Notes under the pieces: model-generated
Told to the model about the DNA's origin: nothing
The model's input: only the letters and a program-made list of their open reading frames with translations
Databases searched by the model: none
Part shown: one piece after another, positions 14,101 through 25,140 of the stretch
How the letters are laid out: each line of letters opens with the position of its first letter
Position numbering within the stretch: the stretch's first letter is position 1
Assembly: GCA_019843655.1 (NCBI GenBank)
Contig: JACDQD010000104.1
Coordinates: 3,100,001-3,164,000, forward strand
Origin: Lethocerus indicus
Taxonomy: Eukaryota > Arthropoda > Insecta > Hemiptera > Belostomatidae
Length of the DNA stretch: 64,000 bases
Direction of reading: 5' to 3'
Program-made: the position numbers and the translations under genes

Positions 14101-16640
14101 TCTGCCTTCTCACGGGTTTAGATCATGCATCAGCATTAGATCAGCACTCTGGAAAGGGGTATCGAGAAATGTATTTCGAAAACTGGTGGCTTACTTCCTC
14201 TCCCACAAATACCTTAAACTTTTCGTAATTAACATAGGAAGGAGACGCTCTTGAACGGAACGCCGTTCTCGGCGGGCGGACGGTGCGCATTAATTACAGA
14301 CTATTCCAGTCTATTCTCGAAAAAGCCGCCGGTTAGCATTAAGCAGTATAAATATGGTCGAGAATTTGATAAACCCTAGTGGGCGGTGTAATTTCGGAAT
14401 ACGGTGATTCACTCTGTCTGTCCGCGTCCTGAATTAATAGCACCCGGTTGGCCGTGGAAAGGGAATCCGCTTTGAATATCTGCGAAAGTAAACTCCACCA
14501 GGCCGGCTCCTCAATCATTTGAAATCGATTCCTAGTCATCGTAATTGTTCAAAGAACAGATAGCACATAACACCAAAAAATAAATTTTCCAATTTAAAGT
14601 TACAGGTTTGTGAATACTACCTGTTTGAGACATGACACATACAGCCAGCGAAATAAACAAGACTATGTAAGGCAATGTTTCCTTAAGACAATTAAAATGT
14701 TTTATCGTAGATTACCTTCATCTGGCGTCTAATTTGCAGTATAATCTCCTAATTAATGTTGCAGCGATTGTTTACTAGATTTTATTTACAGGTTGTTATT
14801 TTTAATTGACCGAATTGCCGTTAACCTGTCCCATTCTCCCGTTTCACGCAACCCTACCGTCGCAATTCGAGTCAACGGCCTCGTTAAAAAAACGGCGAAA
14901 TTTTTGGGCCGAAATCCTGACGGAGTAGGTCGGCTAATTTTAAACTCTCGACTCAGGAGTAATTGGCGGCTTCTCGGTCTGAAGAGCCCCCGGGATCGGC
15001 TTTTCCTTCCGATTTAGAAACCGATTGGGCTATAGCCCAATGCGCTTTTGATCTCCTTTCGATGGGAATATAGAGGCAAAATCCTAAACTGAAGTGTTGC
15101 ACACCCACATTCAATTTGTTCCTTATCCTGTACAAAACGGACTATGATTTTAACATAGGAAACTAACATTGCCCTATCAGAAGGGATATTTTTAATGTAA
15201 AACTATTACTACTACTGCGAAATGCTACTGGAAAACTGAAACTTACTATACTTATAATGCCATTACAATACTTTTCCCCGATAAAGCCAATTTTTTTTCA
15301 ATCTCAAATAAATTGCTTTCGATAGTTATAGAAGGGAATTTCGTGTCACAAATGACCGCAAACTTTAGCAGCTTCACCAGAACTATAATGAAAATGACTG
15401 GAAATATTTTGTACCCTATAACGTTTTTGGACGCTACAAGATTAAAAGGAAGATGCTAGAGGGAAACTTAAATCGATATTCGGGAGTTATATTAAGAGCA
15501 GTTAATCCGCTCCTCCTTATAAAAGTAGTGTCTATATATAGTATAAAGGGGGAACTCTTAACAAGGCCAAATCTGCCGACATTATTACTGCTCCCAAAAA
15601 TAAAGCCCAACAATCTGTTTAAGGATTCCGGCTTTTTTTTCTCCGGCCCCTCCCGACTAAAGGAACACACAGGTTGATGAATACGAAATATTTTGATTTA
15701 AAGCGGAGAACCAGGGGTGTCGGAGACTAAATGAGCCGTAGAGTTTTCTGGAAAGGGCTAATGAAGAGGGTAAAGGAAAACCGACCGGGTCAAGGGGAGG
15801 GAGTTTGGAAGAATTAAAATGGATTCTTAAGAAAACTGTCAAAAGGCCGGTAATTTGAATAATCGTTTAGCGAGCCCCACTAAGAAAACGGAATGTTTCA
15901 AGAATAAGTAACAAAACCCATAACATTTTACCTACGCTATAAGGAACAAGGGTACACGAGTAAAACTACTAATCGTAAGTGCGACCATATAACTGTCTTA
16001 ACGCAGTAATATATTTTTCGTGCTAAATTGGGTTTGTGGGTTAATTATCGAAAGGAAGGAAAATGGGGATAATATGCCAGGCAATTGTTACTTACCCAGA
16101 TTTACAACAGTACAGAATTCATTACCTTATCAGTTAATGAACGGAATCATTGGTGGTTTTTACATAAATGTATACAGCCGGAAACGCGGTCCCTGAATTT
16201 TACACATCCCATGTGTTCTATGTGCACTTGCTATGTTAACCTCTCCATGTGAGCATTATAGAGAAATAAGCATAACACACTTAGCATTGCTTCACTCAAT
16301 GCAAATACTTACGCACTATAAATTACAATTCCTGTATTATTTATTAGTTATTTCACAATGTCGCTTTTCGTGTTTAGCTATCATAACTGGAGAATTAAGC
16401 CCGCGATACATAATAGAATAATAAAAAAAGAAAATGTAGCGAATAACAAATTATTAATAAATGGTGACTAGCTCGACAATTAGTCCCTTGTCAGTGTATG
16501 TTCTACTTATACTTCGTAGCCTTGTGTGTTATGCAATTTAGTTCTACAATAATGAATAATTATTAGCAGTTTCCTTCAATTCTAGTCACAACGCAGTTTC
16601 TCACTTCCAGATTCTAGAAAATAACTGTCGACGTCTTCTG
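11126..16640. other. noncoding AT-rich interval; no gene recognised
   Basis: Mostly AT-rich, with a GC-rich patch at about 11735-11835 and another at 13490-13580. Contains a degenerate repeat near 12936-12987 (ATCTGGTAAATACTAATACT, then ATCTGGTAATACTAG) and an 18-bp palindrome at 15024-15041. A 108-codon open frame at 13667-13993 matches no family. No RNA gene was seen. Confidence 0.5.
15024..15041. repeat. perfect 18-bp palindrome
   Basis: ATTGGGCTATAGCCCAAT is its own reverse complement, with nine bases per arm and no spacer. The ATTGG/CCAAT ends resemble NF-Y boxes on both strands. Confidence 0.85.
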
Positions 16641-17060
16641 GAAGGTAACGAAAAGGAGGTTTCAGGAAAGTTCGAAGGCTAAGAATATCGAGCGGATCTT
16701 GGAGCCGAGTACCGGATTGGGAGCCAGAATGTGGAACACGTGGTGGCTTTGGGAGGAGCCGGGGGGCGACTCCAACCCAAGAGTGTATCCAAGTAGGACC
16801 TCTGTCCGCGTGTTTTATAAGAGGGTAGCACCAAGCCGTAGATCATTATGACGTCAGATCGCCGTGGGAAAACGGCCCCAGTCGGGGCACTGCGTGTAGG
16901 CCCCCCGCCCCCCCAGCTACCTTTCGCTTTTACAAGGGCCTCGGGGACAAATCACGCGGCGGGCCCTCCCCGAACAGCTGCTTCTCCCGGCCACCCCTCT
17001 CGCATCAACGCTACTTCCTGACGACGCCATTATACCTCTAATAACAGCCGGCCGTTTATG
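16641..17060. promoter_or_regulatory. intronic GC-rich island with CRE palindrome (candidate alternative promoter or enhancer)
   Basis: A roughly 400-base GC-rich block in AT-rich DNA. It contains TTTATAAGAG at about 16813-16822, a perfect CRE TGACGTCA at 16849-16856, and a C6-G-C7 run at about 16900-16913. It lies some 8 kb into the presumed fax intron 1. TATA-like plus CRE plus GC-rich content fits an alternative first exon or enhancer, but no coding start is recognised. Confidence 0.35.
16849..16856. promoter_or_regulatory. consensus cAMP response element (CRE)
   Basis: The full palindromic TGACGTCA, the CREB/ATF site, sits in the GC-rich island next to a TATA-like word. The match is direct; use in vivo is inference. 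Confidence 0.5.
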
Positions 17061-20000
17061 GGGAATTTTAAAGGAGGGGGAAACACTCGCTACTATGTCT
17101 CTCCTGCCTAATATTAAGATGGGAGGGAAAGTTTAATTGAAGGGCGATAGTTAATTCTTTAAAAGGTGGCCGCAGGGGCAGTCGTTTAGCTGTTGGGTTC
17201 TTTCCTTTTTTCAGATGAATATACCATATTCCACGGGTACAACAAGAATAATTTTTAATATGAAGTTAAACGATTCAACGAATAACTGTCTACCGCATCT
17301 CAAGATTTTACCGACAGAGCTCAGTTCGTACCAGGACGAGATATCTTCTCCAAGTTAGGAACCAAAAAAAATTAGTGAAGTGTCGGCGTCCCTCCAGAGC
17401 CATTAATCCGGTCTTACGAACAAACTCTCCCCACAGTCAGCTTCAAAAAGAAGCCCATTATGAATAATGCAACGTACTGAACCCGGATATGAAACCGACC
17501 AAGGTCCTCTTCTTTTAATGATTGCGCTCTGTAAAGGGAACGCTGAATTTCTCCCCTCTATAACTCTTTTTTTCAGAGTAACTAAAAGAATAAAGGTTTT
17601 ATCTTTTCAGCTTCCAGGACATGTGCGACCCTTCTTTCCCGTCAATTAAATTTAATACTTCTTACGCTCTTTCCCACAGGCAGCGTGTGATACTGTATAC
17701 GGTGAAAGTAATAAATATTTTCAATAACATGGTAGCTAGTTTCTAACGAATTTAACATCTTGGGCTTTACTTAAGGGCATTAATATAAATAAGGTATTGA
17801 TCTACTAAGAAATACGAAACAAAGTAAACACGGCATAACAGTAAAATTAATTACTCTTTTGATCATTATCCTTACATTATAGTACATTATTATCAAATTG
17901 TAATGACAAATTATGAGTGATAACAAAAGTTAACATGTTCATTATTGTACTGAGTGTTAATAGGAATCACTTTACACTAATAGAAAAATTCGCTTCATGA
18001 AGGCCTAATAAAACGCTGTCTTACGTCTTATTGTTTTCTGGGAGAAGAGAACATTTTCATGCTACGATACCATTACAAAACTAATTGGGGATAAGATAAT
18101 GCACTATTTGGTCCGTGATAAGTTAAAACTATAAAATCGAATGAATTACAAGTTAATTAACACAATAATCAAGCATTTAAAATAGGACAGAAACGGCATT
18201 TAGTAAGTGTTGTTACTAAAACCGCAGGCGTCAGAAGTGGGACATGAATTGAAAAGCCAGCTTAGAACAGAAATGAAGGAAACGGCGTAAAAAATAAATG
18301 CTTACGCCTGGACGTCACACAAGACTGCGTTCTTGACTCGAGCGTTAAATTTTCTGTGGGAACTCCTCTCCACTATTGTTTTCACCGAGAGGCATTTAAT
18401 AATAACTTGAATAATAAAGATGTGAAAATCTTCCATCAAGGCAATCGTGGTACCGCCGTCCTCAATGAGAGTTTTTGTTATTAGGATTTTTTTCGAAGCA
18501 AACAATAATGCGTAACATTTCTGCCCCAGGAGACTTTAACGGTCGGTTAAGAAGTGAGATGAGTGTAACAAGCTATTCTAACAAGAGAAGGAAAACGAAT
18601 TTAAGCCAGAGTTAGACCACGCAATGGTAATTCTAGCAACATCATCCAAACTGAATTTCTAAAGTACTTGTAATTTGAGAAAGCTCCTTTGCGAATCAAG
18701 AACAACTTGCATTTAAGCGGCTCTGTTCTGAAAATCACAAGAGTGAAAGAGCCCCACAAAAACTACCTATAATTATCTTGAATTAATATCGACGAACAGT
18801 TGTTAATATTCTTCAAAGATGGTCTCAAGTCATCCGATATCGGGCCCTACAGTCACCGCTTTGCGGTCGGTGTTACGCAATTGCGGAGGATACAATCGGA
18901 AACGAAGCCGTTCTATTCTTGATGTTATTAGTCACGTCCAGAAAAACCGGTCCACCCGCCAGCCTCTGCTCGAGTGTCTCGGTCCTCCGCTTATGTAACG
19001 CATCCGATAACAAATCATGGGACCAATGCGCGCCAACATTTTATTCTACCAAAAAGACCAATGGCATATTCAGCCGAAAATTGAATATGATATTCAAGGA
19101 CTAATGAAAGTTCTATGAAATAAATTGTTAAAGGTACTGGATGTTTAGTTATTAACGGTAGGATAGTTGTGACTAAAACCTCCCGTATCAGATACGTATC
19201 AAATAGCTTTAAACTAGTTGACGTCAACAGAAGAGAAAATAAGATCGAGGGGGAGTTCCAGAATTTCCAACTTTTATTGAAGTCAGGACTTTCTACCGGA
19301 ATCCATTACCTCGACTGTCTACTTAGATTAGTCCAACTGGCCTTACTTCTGCCGAAATGAGTATATAAGGGGGCAAATGATTTTGAAATACTACTTAAGA
19401 CGGAGACAAAATAGATTCAACGTATTGCCGTTTGTTACAACTCAATCGCTCAGTGATAAACAGACAGATTAATACGGATTCAATAGATAACATGAGGCGG
19501 GCATCAAATTTATTTACGAACCGTCCATGCATCAGAGGGTCACCGGGTTAATTGGGACACTGATGGAATAGACTTGCAGGCAGCCCGGCAATAAAACAAT
19601 TGAATATTCCATATACATGTACCGATATCTGTGTGAGTTACAGCATCGTCGATATTAGGCCTCCTCAAAGACTTTTGTGCATAAATTAACCAGAATACTT
19701 ATAAAAATAAAAATCCACGGTTTTTGCATTGAAAGGTGCTCGCATTTTTATGCCTAGAAGAAAACTTCTCACTGTTCGTCACCTTAAAAAAAACCAGTAC
19801 ATAGTTTGGTTAACATCGTTACAGCTGACACTCTCCAACGGTACGTTTGCACCGTCGATATGAAAGTGACACAATTGTTAAGCCAGGGCATTGTTACCTA
19901 GAACAGAGGACCGGCCGACAATGAACAGAGAGGCCGTTGTGTAACAGGAGGCGACTCCCGAACCAACTGCCGAGTTGCGGTCGTTTTCCCGATGGTAATA

Positions 20001-20378
20001 ATGGCTACGGTCGATGGAAATGTTAATTCTATTTTTTATATTTGTTAGTAATGGAAAAATGAGGCTCCAATTGGACTCAGGACTGCACTTTTCACCAAGA
20101 GTAGTATTCCATTCCACACAGCCTCTCAGACCAACCTTTCTCCAAGGAAGGAACTACCGAAGGATCGAAATCTACGGAAGGATGTGCATTTAACTAAAAT
20201 CATCGCGGTTATAAATAAGTCTGAGAAGCGATACCATCCCATCATATATTCAATAACAATACCTACTTATTAACCGGTATTATGCGGATAAACTTTATGT
20301 TCCGCATGAAAACTGATTTACGTTTTAAAATAACACAGACCATTTTTATACAGAGTACTGCACCCGGCGAACAGAATG

Positions 20379-20396
20379 AGACCCCTCTCGGGGTCT
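20379..20396. repeat. 7-bp inverted repeat, 4-base loop
   Basis: AGACCCC (20379-20385) pairs with GGGGTCT (20390-20396) around TCTC. A short stable hairpin on either strand; no following poly-T or other sign of an RNA gene. Confidence 0.6.
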
Positions 20397-20629
20397 GAAA
20401 TAATAGGGGAAGTAGGGGAGAGCCCGGGTCGAAGCCTAGGGAAGCCCCTACAAGGACACTTCTACGAACATGGGAAATAATAGAAGTACTCATAGGCAGG
20501 CGTTAGACAAACCCCACTCGGGCCGTCAGCAAGTACGCTCCCCTTCCGTGGTGTAATTATAGTATAGTAAAGGTGAAATCCGTCGTCTCAACTTATACAG
20601 TCGGGAATTCTATACCATATATTTAATAT

Positions 20630-20700
20630 ACATCTGCAATAATATACACATATATACATACACATCACAAATATAAATATATATATATTATATATATAAA
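20630..20700. repeat. TA-rich low-complexity tract
   Basis: Alternating TATA/CATA words ending in an ATATATATAT-type run, ahead of a switch to GC-rich sequence at about 20700. Confidence 0.7.
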
Positions 20701-21564
20701 GTGCAGATGGGCTGTAGAGGTGATTACACCTGAGTGGACGAGTGGCCGCAAAGGGTGGGGGGTCCCTCGGCTGGATTTACGCTGAACCGGTTTCAGGTAT
20801 AAATCTCAGGTGCCAAACAGGTCTAGTCCACCTAGAAGTCCACAAGAAAATCAGACCCTTTGCCCGGCTATAACCGTGGCCCGTGGTCTCGGCCCAGGGA
20901 CGGGCCGGGTTCGAATTTTGAAGGAAAAAAATTTTTGAAAACGGTTCCCGGACCGATTAGGAATGAACTGAGACAGCTGGGTAAAGCCATCGGATTAGAA
21001 GCACCATTTTATCTAAATACAGCCGACCAATAATAATAAAATTATCTCCCCCGCGAACGGTCCGGATGTTTTTTCCCGTTCCCACACCTGGGCTCTAAAA
21101 GTGAGCACATTTCCGAAACGTGCGTCACTTATCAGTTTCGGGTCCCTCAACTTGGCACGGAGCCAGTGAATTAAGTTAAAAATATTTACTTAGAAATGTA
21201 TTTTATATCGTCAGTCCATTAAAACCTCACCTAGCAACTACTTATACTACGTAATTAAAAGTGGATCTGTAGACGAGTAGTCAAATTTTATTTTGTTTAA
21301 CATCCGGTTAGTTTGGAAGAGCGTCGAGTAAAACTTGAGACTTCACCTGAACTATGTGGAAAGGAGAAGTGCAGTGGTTCAATACATTATTCATGAACGT
21401 CCACAACACTAGTAGCACATTGATACGTCTCTGGGTTTCTAAAAGGGCGACTGTTTTGAGGGGGCCTTGCAGAAGGTGAAGTTATCATTGCGGAACAACT
21501 ATATTCCACTGTCTTGTGGCAATTCACATTGCTCCGAATTACAGTGGCGTGAATGACTAAATAA

Positions 21565-21566
<2 letters not shown>

Positions 21567-21618
<52 letters not shown>
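21567..21618. repeat. (AT)26 microsatellite
   Basis: Twenty-six uninterrupted AT units. Likely polymorphic in length. Confidence 0.97.
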
Positions 21619-21622
<4 letters not shown>

Positions 21623-23544
21623 ATATTTCTATATTAGGTTATTCGGAGGTAACATTTATCACCCTAAAAGAAATAATGCATTAAACATTCAATCATGCCT
21701 GTCGTTATAAACTCGACGTACGTTTGTAACGATGGGTCGACTAGCTCATGCATAATGCACGAGGGAATAACTCGTAGGTCAGAGAATGTGGGGATAAACA
21801 CCGCGACGAGATAGAGATACAGTTGAGTGTGCAAAGGGCGTTGTCTGAGTGTTTGGAGAAATGTAAGGGCCAGGACCCGAGGGAAGAAAGAAGGCTTCCT
21901 TTTCGCTGATAGGGTGGGTCAACACAACGGTCTTATCTTAGCTCCGGCCTCCCTCCCGCTCTCTTGTCAAAGCAAACATTTTGAACTTCGAAAGTCTTTA
22001 CACTGATTAGAGTTCGACCTATTGAGATGATACCCCCAGCCACCTTAAAAAACCGGTGGGAAATGCTATTCGGATTCTCCTTTCTGAGTATCTATAGCCA
22101 TTAGTTTATACCGAATGTCCATTCATAATTAGGTAATAATGTACTAAGCTGTCATAATGTTATACATTCATTTAGATTGCATACAGACCTATAATGCGTC
22201 CGATAAATTATGTTATTTCATACCAGATTGGAATTAAGCACAATTAAGCGGTTTGTTTTGTCTTGTTCCAAACCATCCTGAACTTGGGGAGAACTAGTGG
22301 TGGAATGCCTCAAGTGCAACGGGGTATAAAAATATGGAGCGAGGAACGGCAAACGATGCTATGTTGGACGTGTGCCCTAGGCCGTTGACTCCGAAGTTAT
22401 CTGGATCGAAATGCGGTTTTCAGTTGTGCTCAGAATTAAGCTGGAATTAAGTCTGCGGAACTTTGTACTGAAACTGAGTGTATTTCGCCAACGGTAGATG
22501 AATGCCTAAGGGGTGAATAATGCGTACTCAGAATTGTCGGTTAAACTCAATCAAGTAGAAGTAGCCACCTTCATGTCTGCGGAAGAATTAACACCGTTGC
22601 CAAAAAGCAGATCCAAAAATCTGTTTTTTCCCATAGAATAAAAGATGAGAAGAGCTCAACTACTACTCGAAACATACAGAATTTGGAAAAACTATATTGT
22701 TACCAATCGGGGCCTAACAGATAACTTGTAACTGATATATTGCCTAATATATTTGGTATAAAACTATGGTTTTCCATTAAAAACTTGTAAGACTTATAAA
22801 AATGGTGGGTGGTCACTAAAAAGTAATCTAGAAGCCATGCGTGAGAGCGAAACGGCAGTGATGCGTGCAGGTGGAGACAGGGCGGGTCTCCTCCTGCCGG
22901 GCTTGCCCTGCTCAAACCTCAGCTTCCGCCCCCTCGCCACAAATGCCGAGAACCTCACGGATTCTGTTCCACGGCGTAGCAGTTGAAACCCCCACATTAC
23001 CCATATATAAGCGACATTTTTAAATATTAGTTCACTGAAGAAGAACTATTTGCAATTACTATTTTTTGCCACTAAGGAAACAATAATGATGAGAATATTT
23101 CCTGAAATAATAGGACAATTTTTGTTATCGAAACTGTTACAAAAACTCATGGGTTAGCGAACATTATATTCTATAAACATTTGTAGTTTACCAATTCCTG
23201 AATATTTGCATTTGTATTTAGAACATCTGTCAACTCCAAGTATAAACTGCAATGAAACACAGGAGTACAGCCTAAAATATTATTAAAAGAAAGATACAGA
23301 TATGTTATAAAGTGCCAGATATTTCTACGAAACTGATCGTGTTAGATATTTATGGTAGTCTCCATAAATATTTATTTGAACTCTATTAATTGAACTACAA
23401 AGAAATGATTTTCCATACAATACAATTATGATATATTTTCCAGCGTTATAAAGTCAAATAGACGTATTCTTTTATTCTGATTGGTGAATGAGAGTTCTTT
23501 GAGTCTTATATCTATATCAACAATGGTGGACACGGAGCTCCCAA

Positions 23545-23560
23545 CGCCGCCGCCGCCGCC
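23545..23560. repeat. short CGC trinucleotide repeat
   Basis: Five uninterrupted CGC units, near-continued by GACCGACC. On the minus strand it gives an alanine run in an unassigned open frame. Confidence 0.8.
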
Positions 23561-24381
23561 GACCGACCTCTCGCTCTCGCCTGCACTCTCGGCTCATTGA
23601 AAATAACTTTTAACTTCTGGTCCCCATATTGGATAACGACCTTCAATTGAGAGTGACACACGACCGCCTTATCCCCCCGAGCCCAGTTGTACATCATTGT
23701 TGAGCGATTTAAAAAGAGCGCTCGGGCGGGCGGGCCTGGGACGCAGGCTGCCCGGGAAGGCCCTCCTCCAAGAACAAGGAGTGGTTCGTGTCGCGCGCCG
23801 ACGCGGGGCCCCCGGCACCCCGGCCTGCAACCTCGGATTTAAATTTTGTTACACTTCTAGGCGACTAACGCCGCCCGAAGGACAAATACGACGATAACAT
23901 AACGTGAGAACAGAGTTAGCTGCACTTAGTTACAGTTTCGAAAGATACCCGTTTTAAAATCCGTACACGTCTTACAAGATAATTTTATGCTCGCAATAAA
24001 GATAAGCTTAACAAATCGTGAAAAAAGGTACCATACAGGAAATGTCAGTTAAAATTTTAAACTAACTACGCAATATTTGTTGAAATAATCTCAATCGGGT
24101 GTTATAGTTTAAAAGTATAAATATTGAAATACACGTTTGTCCATTTTATGCTGTAATTAATAGTATTCGGGGGCATAATTTCATGTTCGTCGATATATTT
24201 CACGGTAATTAATATTAAAACTATCGCACTTTCATCACAGATGGAAGTTTAATACAGATAATATAGCGCGTTCCACAAAAAACACCGTAAGGTCACTATA
24301 ACCGGCAGTAATAAAAAATGCCGGTTGCCGAGGCCTGCGGCAAGAGCGAGCGAGAGGACGCTACCAAATGTATACAACAAG

Positions 24382-24420
24382 AAGATGGCGGCGAGAGCGG
24401 CGGTGGTGGCGGCGGCGGCA
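24382..24420. promoter_or_regulatory. AAGATGGCGGC element with GGC repeat
   Basis: AAGATGGCGGC at 24382-24392 is the reverse complement of the GCCGCCATCTT YY1/Pho-type motif. It is followed by an imperfect GGC repeat up to 24419. It lies about 40 bases inside the fax intron, where promoter-proximal YY1-type sites are often found. Binding is inference. A 12-codon ATG frame starting here on the plus strand is too short to call. Confidence 0.45.
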
Positions 24421-24459
24421 TGAACGCTGCCCGCTTTAAACCGGTAAAATGTAAAAAGT

Positions 24460-24468
24460 ACTCACCTC
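24460..24468 (-). other. fax: splice donor of fax exon 1
   Basis: Read on the minus strand the junction is GAG|GTGAGT, a near-perfect U1 match. It falls right after the conserved LKYE residues, where the FAXC domain must continue. Translation past it gives nine unconserved residues and a stop, which supports an intron here. Confidence 0.9.
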
Positions 24469-24807
24469 GTATTTGAGTCCGGCGAGCCTGAGCCAGGTCT
24501 CGACTTTAAGACAGAAGGGAGATAGAGAGGGGACGACGGGGGTACGCGAAAACTGGAACAAATACACAACGTCCTTTTCGTAATTGGCCTTCCTCGCGAC
24601 GGGTTTGGGGGGTTGGGGTTCGGGCTGGGGCGCGGGGGCGGATGCGGCCTGATCTTCGGGGGCGGCCTCTTCCTTAGTGGCCGGCTCCTCCTTGCTGGCG
24701 ACGGTCTCCTGGGCGGTCGCCGTGGGCGTCGTGGCCCCAGTCTCCACGGCCTGCTGTTGCTGTTCGGTCTCCTTGTTCTCCGCCGCTACGTTATTTTCCT
24801 CGGCCAT
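24466..24807 (-). CDS. fax: failed axon connections (fax) homologue, first coding exon (partial gene)
   Basis: This exon encodes 114 residues of a fax/FAXC-family protein, a cytosolic or membrane-associated GST-like protein known in flies for a genetic interaction with Abl in axon guidance. Residues 1-73 are low-complexity, rich in E, A, Q, T and P, with a four-Q run at 16-19 and a proline-rich linker at about 58-70. Residues 74-114 are the conserved start of the thioredoxin/GST-N-like domain: KDVVYLFQF at 78-86, then the PSLSPFCLKVETWLRLAGL stretch at 93-111 with the family cysteine at 99. The start is the only ATG in the open frame upstream of the conserved block; the frame stays open to 25011, but only through a GTG. 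It has A at -3 and G at +4. The exon ends in phase 0 after Glu114 at a GTGAGT donor. The rest of the domain and the GST-C part would lie in later exons at lower coordinates, or outside the window. Family assignment is from remembered fly fax and human FAXC sequence, not a search. Confidence 0.93.
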
Positions 24808-25140
24808 AGTGTCCGATTCCTGAACGTCTGTTATCGAGAAACGGTCGGGGACTTTAAGTAATGCCTGTGGAGAGCGATTAAGGAGCGCGTAGGTACTGAG
24901 CGGGCACTGATGAGCGAGGGTGGCGACTGGTAGTGGCTGTGGGGACGTGCCGCTAGGACGGCTGGCTGCTGAGAGAGGCCTGCACAGAGGGCGCTCCGCG
25001 CAGCCCCCCACTACCCTAATCGAAACTCCCGAACTCCCCTACTCCCCTACTCCTCGATCCCGCTTCTGCTCTTGACTAGAGCAGTACTCCGCTCCCCCAG
25101 CACTCTTTGACACACCCATTCCTCATTAAACTCTTCTACT
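24808..25140 (-). promoter_or_regulatory. fax: fax 5' UTR and core promoter region
   Basis: GC-rich DNA immediately upstream of the fax ATG. Two arthropod-type initiator words (TCAGT on the minus strand) occur at 24906-24910 and 24895-24899, about 90-100 bases before the ATG. No good TATA box is seen at the expected -30 spacing, so a TATA-less dispersed promoter fits. From about 25020 to 25120 the minus strand is purine-rich, with repeated GGGGAGTA-like words. The exact start site is inference; 5'-end transcript data would settle it. Confidence 0.45.

Larger units (their letters stand above)
17061..23510. other. noncoding AT-rich interval with microsatellites
   Basis: AT-rich throughout, apart from GC-richer patches at about 20710-21130 and 22840-22990. 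Holds a TA-rich low-complexity patch (about 20630-20700), a long (AT)26 microsatellite and a hairpin at 20379-20396. No open frame here is recognised. Confidence 0.5.
23511..24459. other. GC-rich promoter-proximal intron with CGC/GGC repeats, then AT-rich spacer
   Basis: 23545-23560 is a short CGC repeat. 23700-23880 is strongly GC-rich. 23900-24300 reverts to AT-rich. 24340-24430 is GC-rich again, with GGC repeats and a YY1-type word. An unassigned minus-strand ATG open frame of 61 codons (23697 down to 23512) ends in an alanine tract encoded by the CGC repeat; it matches no family. Adjacency to fax exon 1 suggests a regulatory role. Confidence 0.45.
1..24465 (-). other. fax: presumed fax intron 1 (5' part; other end not found)
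   Basis: Everything downstream of the exon 1 donor on the minus strand. I looked in the open frames for the expected continuation of the FAXC domain (a K-x-G-Q-L-P-F-like motif and what follows) and did not find it. Either intron 1 is longer than 24 kb or a short exon 2 was missed. Long first introns with regulatory content are common for neural genes. The interval could also contain an unrecognised gene on either strand. Confidence 0.45.

Noticed and set aside
20900..20925. Second GGGTTCGAA word resembling a tRNA T loop
   Set aside because: The T stem does not pair and no cloverleaf can be drawn.
24613..24861. 82-codon glycine/leucine-rich plus-strand frame
   Set aside because: It is the antisense shadow of fax exon 1.
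24808..25011. 68-residue N-terminal extension of the fax frame to 25011
   Set aside because: The first codon of the extension is GTG, the residues are not fax-like, and the ATG at 24807 has a strong context. Treated as 5' UTR.
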